NCBI GenBank assembly: GCA_023459095.1
Contig: JAEWVQ010000032.1
Coordinates: forward strand, 1 to 5,144
Length of the DNA stretch: 5,144 nt
Direction: 5' to 3'
From: Pseudomonadota bacterium
Lineage (GTDB): Bacteria; Pseudomonadota; Gammaproteobacteria; Burkholderiales; Rhodocyclaceae
Shown here: piece after piece, positions 1 through 4,775 of the stretch
Layout of the letters: each line of letters opens with the position of its first letter
How positions within the stretch are numbered: the first letter of the stretch is position 1
The notes under the pieces: model-generated
Seen by the model: the letters and a program-made list of their open reading frames with translations, nothing else
Database searches by the model: none
What the model was told of the DNA's origin: nothing
Program-made: the position numbers and the translations under genes

Positions 1-199
1 CCTGGTGCTTGCCAGCCTTGTGCAGGGCTTCGCCCTCGGCACGCAGCTTCTTCACTTCGTTCATCTGCTCGCTGGTCAGCGCCGGCTGCGTGGCGAGCGC
101 GTCGTCGATCTTCTTCATGTCGGCCGGACAGTGAAAAGCCAGCGCGGTCGACGACAGCACCGCAGCCAGCAGGCCGCTCAGGAGATGGGCGCGTTTCAT
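1..199 (-). CDS. Small secreted protein of unknown function (partial, C-terminus beyond left edge)
   Basis: The visible part is 66 codons from an ATG at 199, and the frame is still open at base 1. Residues 1-21 form a classical Sec signal peptide: a KR-containing N-region, a hydrophobic Leu/Ala core and an ALA cleavage site before FHCP. The protein is therefore probably periplasmic or secreted. Cys24 follows AFH, which is not a lipobox, so a lipoprotein is unlikely. The mature part is short, charged and probably helical (CPADMKKIDDAL, then a Lys/Glu-rich helix). The start is supported by a strong GAGGAG ribosome binding site at 206-211, six bases upstream. It is the last gene in the minus-strand block seen here, after ubiA. 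I recognise the general look of small conserved periplasmic proteins of betaproteobacteria but can give it no function. Gene confidence is good; function is unknown. Confidence 0.8.
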   Translation of the reverse strand, partial: MKRAHLLSGLLAAVLSSTALAFHCPADMKKIDDALATQPALTSEQMNEVKKLRAEGEALHKAGKHQ

Positions 200-205
200 C
201 GTTTT

Positions 206-211
206 CTCCTC
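206..211 (-). promoter_or_regulatory. Ribosome binding site of the small secreted protein
   Basis: GAGGAG on the minus strand lies six bases before the ATG at 199. It is one of the best Shine-Dalgarno sequences in the window and fixes the start of a gene otherwise known only from its first 66 codons. Confidence 0.75.
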
Positions 212-216
212 GGAAA

Positions 217-234
217 TGCGGACACCGGTCCGCA
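217..234 (-). other. Perfect inverted repeat just upstream of the secreted protein's ribosome binding site
   Basis: Read on the minus strand this is TGCGGAC, loop CGGT, GTCCGCA: a perfect 7-bp GC-rich stem with a 4-base loop. It ends five bases before the GAGGAG site. Only TTT follows, so it is not a standard intrinsic terminator. It could be an mRNA-stabilising or processing hairpin between ubiA and the next gene, or a weak attenuating structure. The pairing is read directly from the sequence; the role is not known. Confidence 0.45.
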
Positions 235-249
235 GCCCTTGGACCGCCC

Positions 250-263
250 ACCGCTGACGCGGT
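250..263 (-). other. Short hairpin immediately after the ubiA stop
   Basis: ACCGC, a four-base loop and GCGGT form a perfect 5-bp stem starting ten bases beyond the ubiA stop codon. With the stem at 217-234 it makes a tandem pair in the 73-base gap. No U-tract follows, so a Rho-independent terminator is not supported. Confidence 0.3.
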
Positions 264-272
264 TGCAGGGCG

Positions 273-1145
273 TCAGAAGCGGCGCGCGAGGTCGTCGATG
301 AAGACGCCGGCAAAGATCACCGCACCCACCCAGTTGTTGTGGCGGAAGGCCTTGAAGCACGCCGCGCGCTCGCGGCCGCGGATCAGCGTGTAGTGATAGG
401 CGGCGAGCGCGCAGGCTCCGAGCAGTCCGAGGTAGTAGGCCGGACCGCGCGCGGTCGCCGCTCCGACCACCGCGAGCAGCGCGAAGGCGGCGGCATAGCA
501 CAGCGTCACCGCGGCGACGTCGAAACGGCCGAAGGTGATCGCCGAGGTCTTGATGCCGATCCTGAGGTCGTCGGGGCGGTCGACCATGGCGTATTCGGTG
601 TCGTAGGCCACCGCCCAGAAGATGTTGGCGAGCAACATCACCCAGGCCGCCAGCGGCACCGTGCCCTGCATCGCGGCAAAGCCCATGGGGATGCCGAAGC
701 CGAAGGCGATGCCCAGGTAAGCCTGTGGAATGGCGAGGAAACGCTTGGTGAAGGGATAGCTCGCGGCCAGGAACAGCGCCGGCAGCGACAGCCAGATCAC
801 CAGCGCATCGAGCGGCAGGATCAGCACGAAGGCACACAGCGACAGCCCGCCCGCCAGCCACAGCGCCTCGCGCGTGCTCACCGCGCGCGTCGCCAGCGGA
901 CGGTTGCGGGTGCGTTCAACGTGGCCGTCGAAGTCGCGATCGGCGTAGTCGTTGATCACGCAGCCGGCCGAGCGCATCAGCAGCGTGCCGAGCGCGAAGA
1001 TCGCCAGCACGTGGAGCGGCGGCCAGCCGTCGGCGGCGATCCACAGCGCCCACAGGGTGGGCCACAGCAGCAGCAGGGTGCCGATCGGCTTGTCCAGCCG
1101 CATCAGCCGGTAGTAATGGGGGAGCTTGTCGCTCAGCGTCGTCAT
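273..1145 (-). CDS. ubiA: 4-hydroxybenzoate polyprenyltransferase UbiA
   Basis: This integral inner-membrane enzyme transfers the polyprenyl tail (typically octaprenyl) to C3 of 4-hydroxybenzoate, an early committed step of ubiquinone synthesis. The protein has 290 residues, the usual length for the family. The N-terminus carries RLDKPIGTLLLLWPTLWALW (16-35), typical of UbiA. The first Mg-diphosphate motif is NDYADRDFD (65-73) followed by RTRNRPLA. The second is DTEYAMVDRPDD (182-193), followed by GIKTSAITFG. Several hydrophobic stretches (about 44-64, 95-128, 143-181, 200-240) fit the expected multi-helix bundle. The ATG at 1145 gives the family-typical start (SDKLPHYYRLMRLDKPIG), although its ribosome binding site is weak. 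It lies 114 bases downstream of recG on the same strand. The chorismate lyase gene ubiC, paired with ubiA in E. coli, is not next to it. Confidence 0.97.
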   Translation of the reverse strand: MTTLSDKLPHYYRLMRLDKPIGTLLLLWPTLWALWIAADGWPPLHVLAIFALGTLLMRSAGCVINDYADRDFDGHVERTRNRPLATRAVSTREALWLAGGLSLCAFVLILPLDALVIWLSLPALFLAASYPFTKRFLAIPQAYLGIAFGFGIPMGFAAMQGTVPLAAWVMLLANIFWAVAYDTEYAMVDRPDDLRIGIKTSAITFGRFDVAAVTLCYAAAFALLAVVGAATARGPAYYLGLLGACALAAYHYTLIRGRERAACFKAFRHNNWVGAVIFAGVFIDDLARRF

Positions 1146-1198
1146 CGGCGGGCACCAGGGGAAAACGGTTCGGTCGGCCGCGACGCGTTCCCACGCCC

Positions 1199-1246
1199 GG
1201 TCCGGCGGGGGCGATGATAGCGCGCCGCGCGCCCACCCGGCGGACC
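1199..1246 (-). other. Imperfect inverted repeat between recG and ubiA, with a -10-like TATCAT in its loop
   Basis: The arms at 1199-1209 and 1236-1246 pair over 11 positions with one central mismatch (GGTCCG, mismatch, CGGG against CCCG, mismatch, CGGACC). The loop is 26 bases. On the minus strand the loop carries TATCAT (1214-1219), a five-of-six match to the sigma-70 -10 box, about 69 bases before the ubiA start. I find no acceptable -35 box at 16-18 bases. The structure may be an intercistronic hairpin after recG or part of a ubiA promoter. Neither reading is secure, and there is no U-run for an intrinsic terminator. The rest of this 114-base gap holds nothing else I recognise. Confidence 0.3.
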
Positions 1247-1259
1247 AGGGCCGCTGCGC

Positions 1260-3338
1260 TCAGGCGCGCAGCAGGGCTTCGCGCCCGCCCAGCCAGCGCG
1301 CGAGCAGCCGGTCGGCGACCGCGGGTGTGTCGGCAAGCAGGCGCTCGGCCGCGGCGCGCGCGGGCTCGATGAGATCGGTATCGGCGTCGAGATCGGCGTA
1401 GCGCAACAGCGGCAGGCCGCTCTGACGCGCACCGACGAACTCGCCCGGACCGCGGATGCGCAGATCCTCACGTGCGATCGCGAAGCCGTCGGTGTGTTCG
1501 TAGATCACCTTCAGGCGCTCGCGACCGGTTTCCGACAGTGGCTGGGCGTAGATCAGGATGCACACCGACTCGGCGCTGCCGCGCCCCACCCGCCCGCGCA
1601 GCTGGTGCAGCTGGGCGAGGCCGAAGCGCTCGGCGTGCTCGATCACCATCAGGCTGGCGTTGGGTACATCGACCCCGACCTCGATCACCGTGGTCGCCAC
1701 CAGCACGTGCAGCTCGCCGGCAGCGAACGCCGCCATCGTCGACGACTTGTCGTCGGCCTTCAGGCGACCGTGAAGCAACCCGACGCTCAGCTCCGGCAGT
1801 GCCGCGGACAGCGTTTCGTAAGTGTCGAGCGCGGTCTGCAGCTGCAGCGCCTCCGACTCCTCGATCAGCGGGCACACCCAGTAGGCCTGACGCCCCCCGG
1901 CGCAGGCGTCGCGCACCCGGCCGATGACCTCCTCGCGGCGCACGTCCGACACCAGCCGGGTGCGGATCGGCGTGCGCCCGGGGGGCAATTCGTCGAGCAC
2001 GGAGACGTCGAGGTCGGCATAGTGGGTCATCGCCAGCGTGCGCGGGATCGGCGTCGCCGACATCATCAGCATGTGCGGCCGCTGCGCCTCGCCACCTCCC
2101 TTCTCGCGCAGCGCCAGGCGCTGGCGCACGCCGAAGCGGTGCTGCTCGTCGACCACGGCGAGCGCCAGCCGCGGCAGGGTCACCGGATCTTCGATGAGGG
2201 CATGAGTGCCGACCGCGAGCAGCAGTTCGCCGCGACGCAGACGCTCGAGTTCGGCCTCGCGCTCGCGCTTCTTGCGGCTGCCGGCAATCCACGCCACCTC
2301 CAGCCCGAGCGGCGCGAACCAGGCCGCGAGCTTCTTCCAGTGCTGCTCGGCGAGGATCTCGGTGGGCGCCATGAGCGCCGCCTGCCAACCCTGCTCCACC
2401 GCCTGCAGCATGGCCAGCGCGGCGACGATGGTCTTGCCGCTGCCCACGTCGCCCTGCAGCAGGCGCTGCATCGGATGCGCGCAGGCAAGATCGGCGCCGA
2501 TCTCGGCCACCGCGCGGCGCTGTGCGCCGGTGAGACCGAAAGGCAGCGCGTCGAGCAGCGCCGGCGCGAGCCGCAGCGACGCCGCCAGCGCCACCGCGCC
2601 GCGCGCACGCCGCGCGTTGTAGGCGCGGCGCAGCGAAATCTGCTGCACCAGCAGCTCTTCGAACTTGATCCGGCGCCAGGCCGGATGCTCGCGGTTCTCC
2701 AGCGCCCACGGATCGGCATCGGGCTCAGGATGATGGAGTGCGCGCACGGCATCGGCAAAAGACGGCAGATCGAGCGCGCGGCACAGCTCGGCGGGCAACG
2801 GATCGTCGAGCGGAACGGTGGCGAGGGCGCGATCGATGAGCTTGCGCAGCGTCGCCTGGCCCAGTCCCGCGGTGGTCGGATACACCGGCGTCAGCGCCTC
2901 GGGCAGGCCTTCGTCGGCGCCGACCGCACGCAGCCGCGGATGCACCATCTCGTCGCCGAAGAAGCCGCCGCGCACTTCGCCGAACAGACGCACGCGCCGC
3001 CCCGGCTCGAGCTGCTTCTGCTGCGAGGGGTAGAAATTGAGCCAGCGCGCGATCAGCGTGCCGGAGCCATCGCGGATGCGCGCGACCAGCTGCCGGCGCG
3101 GCCGCAGGCTGACCTCGCACGACACCACCTCGCCCTCGACCTGCGCCGGAAAGCCGGGGCGCGCGACCGCGATCGGCGTCAGCCGGGTCTCGTCCTCGTA
3201 GCGCAGCGGCAGATGGAGGACGAGATCGGCGGCGCAATGCAGGTCGAGCTTCGCCAGACGAGCGGCGAGCTGCGCGCCGACGCCGGGCCAGCCGCGCGCC
3301 GGCGGGCGGGCCGGCGCGGCCACGGGCTCGCGGATCAT
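1260..3338 (-). CDS. recG: ATP-dependent DNA helicase RecG
   Basis: RecG is a superfamily 2 double-stranded DNA translocase that remodels stalled forks, D-loops, R-loops and Holliday junctions. The product has 692 residues, almost identical in length to E. coli RecG. The N-terminal wedge/OB-fold region covers about 50-150 (VARIRDGSGTLIARWLNFY near 85-103). Helicase motifs follow in order: Walker A GDVGSGKT (296-303), motif Ia PTEILAEQHW (325-334), VGTHAL (376-381), the DEQH box with RFGVRQR (397-407), SATPIPRT (427-434), YWVCPLIEESE (486-496), VATTVIEVGVDVPNA (547-561) and QLRGRVGRG (579-587). The C-terminal TRG segment, including AREDLRIRGPGEF, spans about 617-643. All catalytic motifs look intact. 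The ATG at 3338 is the only in-frame start in the gap after ridA, and no good Shine-Dalgarno precedes it. The 56-base gap to ridA suggests co-transcription. Confidence 0.99.
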   Translation of the reverse strand: MIREPVAAPARPPARGWPGVGAQLAARLAKLDLHCAADLVLHLPLRYEDETRLTPIAVARPGFPAQVEGEVVSCEVSLRPRRQLVARIRDGSGTLIARWLNFYPSQQKQLEPGRRVRLFGEVRGGFFGDEMVHPRLRAVGADEGLPEALTPVYPTTAGLGQATLRKLIDRALATVPLDDPLPAELCRALDLPSFADAVRALHHPEPDADPWALENREHPAWRRIKFEELLVQQISLRRAYNARRARGAVALAASLRLAPALLDALPFGLTGAQRRAVAEIGADLACAHPMQRLLQGDVGSGKTIVAALAMLQAVEQGWQAALMAPTEILAEQHWKKLAAWFAPLGLEVAWIAGSRKKREREAELERLRRGELLLAVGTHALIEDPVTLPRLALAVVDEQHRFGVRQRLALREKGGGEAQRPHMLMMSATPIPRTLAMTHYADLDVSVLDELPPGRTPIRTRLVSDVRREEVIGRVRDACAGGRQAYWVCPLIEESEALQLQTALDTYETLSAALPELSVGLLHGRLKADDKSSTMAAFAAGELHVLVATTVIEVGVDVPNASLMVIEHAERFGLAQLHQLRGRVGRGSAESVCILIYAQPLSETGRERLKVIYEHTDGFAIAREDLRIRGPGEFVGARQSGLPLLRYADLDADTDLIEPARAAAERLLADTPAVADRLLARWLGGREALLRA

Positions 3339-3394
3339 CGCCGGTTCATGGCTGCGACGCCTGCGCGGCGGACGGCATGCGCGGCAACACGCGC

Positions 3395-3775
3395 TCAGCC
3401 CAGCACGAGCACCGCATCGGCCTCGACCAGCGCGCCCTTGGGCAATTCCTTGACGCCGACCGCCGCACGCGCCGGATAAGGCTCGGTGAAGTAGCGCGCC
3501 ATGATTTCATTGACCTTGGCGAAATGGGCCAGATCGGTCAGGTAGATGTTGAGCTTGACTGCATCGCCGAGCGTGGCCCCGGCAGCTTCGGCCACGGCCT
3601 TGAGGTTGTCGAAGACGCGCACGGTCTGCGCCTCGAAGCCGTCGACGAGCTGCATGGTCGCGGGATCAAGGCCGATCTGGCCGGACAAATACACCGTATT
3701 GCCGGCACGCACGGCCTGCGAATAGGTGCCGATGGCGGCGGGGGCATTGGGGGTGGAGACGATGCTGCGGCTCAT
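3395..3775 (-). CDS. ridA: 2-iminobutanoate/2-iminopropanoate deaminase RidA (YjgF/YER057c/UK114 family)
   Basis: RidA is a small cytosolic, normally trimeric enzyme. It hydrolyses reactive enamines/imines released by PLP enzymes such as threonine dehydratase, giving 2-oxoacids and ammonia and protecting other PLP enzymes. The 126-residue length fits the family. Visible signatures are APAAIGTYSQAV (11-22), VYLSGQIGLDP (28-38), KLNIYLTDLAHFAKVN (74-89), and YPARAAVGVKELPKGALVEADAV (begins at 100). Arg103 corresponds to the catalytic Arg105 of the E. coli protein, and Glu118 matches the conserved C-terminal acidic residue, so an active archetypal RidA is expected. I chose the ATG at 3775 because GAGG at 3784-3787 precedes it by eight bases and it gives the standard N-terminus. 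The upstream in-frame ATG at 3832 has no ribosome binding site and adds 19 residues foreign to the family. It is the first gene of the minus-strand block and diverges from the TPR gene. Confidence 0.96.
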   Translation of the reverse strand: MSRSIVSTPNAPAAIGTYSQAVRAGNTVYLSGQIGLDPATMQLVDGFEAQTVRVFDNLKAVAEAAGATLGDAVKLNIYLTDLAHFAKVNEIMARYFTEPYPARAAVGVKELPKGALVEADAVLVLG

Positions 3776-3783
3776 GGGATCAT

Positions 3784-3787
3784 CCTC
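3784..3787 (-). promoter_or_regulatory. Ribosome binding site deciding the ridA start
   Basis: GAGG (in the context TGAGGATG on the minus strand) lies eight bases before the ATG at 3775. It settles the choice against the longer reading frame that starts at 3832. Confidence 0.65.
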
Positions 3788-3795
3788 AGGGAACG

Positions 3796-3818
3796 GGGGC
3801 CGCGCGAGAGCCGGCCCC
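3796..3818 (-). promoter_or_regulatory. GC-rich hairpin in the ridA leader
   Basis: On the minus strand GGGGCCG, a nine-base loop (GCTCTCGCG) and CGGCCCC form a perfect 7-bp all-GC stem. It ends about eight bases before the GAGG ribosome binding site, so if it lies in the transcript it sits at the edge of the ribosome footprint. No U-tract follows. A role in mRNA stability or translation is an inference. Confidence 0.4.
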
Positions 3819-3837
3819 GGATTGGCAAACATCGCCG

Positions 3838-3843
3838 ATTTTA
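3838..3843 (-). promoter_or_regulatory. Possible -10 element of a ridA promoter
   Basis: TAAAAT on the minus strand matches the sigma-70 -10 box at five of six positions. It lies in the only AT-rich patch of the 93-base divergent region. Transcription from it would give a leader of roughly 55 bases containing the hairpin at 3796-3818. The -35 region is poor (TTCGGT at 18-base spacing), so this is only a candidate. For the opposite direction, TTGGCA at 3822-3827 resembles a -35 box but has no -10 partner at proper spacing. Confidence 0.25.
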
Positions 3844-3868
3844 ACCCTGACGCCGAGCCCGACCGAAC

Positions 3869-4216
3869 ATGAACCCGAACCTGATCGCCAACCTCGAAAA
3901 ACTCCTCGACGGCCCGCGCGATGGCGCGATGCTGCGCTTCTCGCTGGGCAACGCCTGGCTGACGGCCGATGCGGCCAAGGCCGCAAGCTATTTCCGCGAC
4001 GCGGTGACGCGCGATCCGGACTACTCGGCGGCCTGGAAAGGCCTGGGCAAGGCGCTTGCCACCAGCGGCGACACTGCCGCCGCACTGGCCGCCTACGAGG
4101 AAGGCCTGCGCGTCGCGCAGGCGCGCGGCGACCTCCAGGCCGCGCGCGAAATGCAGGTGTTCGCCCGCCGGCTGGCGAAGCAGCGCGACGCCGGCGGCAC
4201 GAACACCACGGGCTGA
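3869..4216 (+). CDS. Small tetratricopeptide-repeat (TPR) protein
   Basis: This is a soluble 115-residue protein with no signal peptide or membrane segment. After an N-terminal helix (NLIANLEKLLDGP) two TPR-like units are visible. The first spans about 20-52 (L26, G27, W30, A39, F42, A45, P50) and is one residue short between its helices. The second spans about 53-86 (W56, L59, G60, A72, Y76, G79). A third helix (89-104) probably caps the array. TPR helices mediate protein-protein contacts, so an adaptor or chaperone-like role is likely, but the partner is unknown. An in-frame TGA at 3848 makes the ATG at 3869 the first possible start. The ribosome binding site is weak (GAG in GCCGAG). It is the only plus-strand gene, divergent from ridA and convergent with fliW. 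The function is not recognised. Confidence 0.82.
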   Translation: MNPNLIANLEKLLDGPRDGAMLRFSLGNAWLTADAAKAASYFRDAVTRDPDYSAAWKGLGKALATSGDTAAALAAYEEGLRVAQARGDLQAAREMQVFARRLAKQRDAGGTNTTG

Positions 4217-4221
4217 GCCCG
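4209..4221. other. Hairpin with the TPR gene's stop codon as its loop
   Basis: CGGGC, TGA, GCCCG is a perfect 5-bp stem whose three-base loop is the stop codon of the TPR gene (4214-4216). The same palindrome lies eight bases beyond the fliW stop on the other strand, so it sits at the convergent junction for both transcripts. Neither strand has a following T-run, so it is not an intrinsic terminator in the strict sense. It may help protect 3' ends. Confidence 0.3.
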
Positions 4222-4228
4222 GTCCGCG

Positions 4229-4681
4229 TCAGTCCTGCGCGCGCAGCACGATCTCGCAACCGAACTTGTTGATCACCTTCTGCAGGCCACGGCGGGCGGC
4301 GGTATTGATGATCAGCGGCGCCATGAAGTTGGCGCGCAATCCAGCGCTCGCGGGCGACCCCGCACCGCTCTCGTCCTTGCGCACGATCACCGCAACCTGG
4401 GCGTCCTCGGCCCGCGCCAGTTGCAGGGTGTCGACCTCCTCCTCGCTCAGCGGAAACTCGTAGACGATGCCCAGCGACTCCGGGCCGGTGAGCGAGAACA
4501 CCACCTCTGCGTCATCGACGCTCTGCAGCAGAAAGAGGCTGGCCTCGCCCCCTTCCTCGTGGGCCACGATGAAGCGGCGGCAGTGCTCGAAACCGGGCAG
4601 CCCGACCGGGAATTCGATGACTTTGTCCTCGGCCACTTCGACCGCGCCCAGCATCGGACTTTCAATTTTCATGGCGCTCAT
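4229..4681 (-). CDS. fliW: Flagellar assembly factor FliW
   Basis: FliW is a small cytoplasmic protein. In Bacillus and Campylobacter it binds flagellin and the translational repressor CsrA, coupling flagellin level to flagellin mRNA translation. The product has 150 residues, a normal length. Recognisable blocks are MKIESPMLGAVEV (4-16), EFPVGLPGFEHCRRF (23-37), FLLQSVDD (50-57), FSLTGPESLGIVYEF (62-76), AVIVRKDE (97-104) and LRANFMAPLIINTAARRG (115-132), followed by a C-terminal QKVINKFGCEI strand. The ATG at 4681 is preferred because AAGGGAG ends eight bases before it. An in-frame GTG at 4690 overlaps that site, and the ATG at 4672 lies too far from it. No other flagellar gene is in view. 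It follows a SPOR-domain gene by 94 bases and ends 12 bases from the convergent TPR gene. I see no sigma-28 or sigma-54 promoter, so it may be co-transcribed with the SPOR gene. Confidence 0.96.
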   Translation of the reverse strand: MSAMKIESPMLGAVEVAEDKVIEFPVGLPGFEHCRRFIVAHEEGGEASLFLLQSVDDAEVVFSLTGPESLGIVYEFPLSEEEVDTLQLARAEDAQVAVIVRKDESGAGSPASAGLRANFMAPLIINTAARRGLQKVINKFGCEIVLRAQD

Positions 4682-4689
4682 GCCCTGCA

Positions 4690-4696
4690 CTCCCTT
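4690..4696 (-). promoter_or_regulatory. fliW ribosome binding site, overlapping a CsrA-like AGGGA motif
   Basis: AAGGGAG on the minus strand is a strong Shine-Dalgarno eight bases before the ATG at 4681, and it decides the start. It includes AGGGA (4691-4695), which fits the ANGGA core recognised by CsrA. No second ANGGA is evident in the leader, so CsrA control is only a possibility. Confidence 0.6.
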
Positions 4697-4726
4697 GCTG
4701 TGATGTAGATGGACGACTTCATGAAG

Positions 4727-4751
4727 ACCGCATGGTAATGGTTTGTGCGGT
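4727..4751 (-). other. Hairpin in the SPOR-gene/fliW gap
   Basis: On the minus strand ACCGCA, a 13-base loop and TGCGGT form a perfect 6-bp stem. The loop contains a direct repeat of ACCAT. It begins 24 bases after the SPOR-gene stop. No U-run follows, so termination is not supported; a leader or spacer structure for fliW is possible. The rest of this 94-base gap holds only a 10-bp palindrome, CTTCATGAAG, at 4717-4726. Confidence 0.3.
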
Positions 4752-4775
4752 TCTGCGCGGCCTTGCGCTGCGGCC

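Noticed and set aside
339..1217. A 292-codon plus-strand open frame opposite ubiA
   Set aside because: It is in the same codon register as ubiA and has an Arg/Gln/Glu/His-rich, non-globular-looking product; it is explained by codon bias.
3379..3394. GCGCG/CGCGC inverted repeat right after the ridA stop
   Set aside because: Five-base GCGCG arms are expected by chance in DNA this GC-rich, and no T-run follows, so a terminator is not supported.
1494..3479. A 661-codon open frame on the plus strand opposite nearly all of recG
   Set aside because: Its codons are in exact register with recG codons, so it stops only where recG would use TTA, CTA or TCA, which GC-rich genes avoid. The predicted product is rich in Arg, Gln and His with no recognisable domain. 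It is a shadow of recG.
3776..3832. Longer ridA start at 3832 (19 extra residues)
   Set aside because: It has no Shine-Dalgarno, it would run through the candidate leader hairpin, and the added residues are not typical of RidA. The ATG at 3775 has GAGG at proper spacing.
3377..3844. A plus-strand open frame opposite ridA, and a similar one opposite fliW (4421-4708)
   Set aside because: Both are register-aligned with the sense codons and show no family features or ribosome binding site. ridA and fliW are unambiguous on the other strand.
4682..4690. GTG start for fliW at 4690
   Set aside because: The GTG overlaps the AAGGGAG site that properly serves the ATG at 4681, and conserved FliW sequence begins only after that ATG.
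4717..4726. 10-bp palindrome CTTCATGAAG before fliW
   Set aside because: A perfect palindrome, but short, single and without a loop. A regulator site cannot be argued without conservation.
4682..4775. Flagellar-type promoter (sigma-28 or sigma-54) before fliW
   Set aside because: I looked for TAAA...GCCGATAA and GG-N10-GC patterns on the minus strand in the gap and found no credible match.
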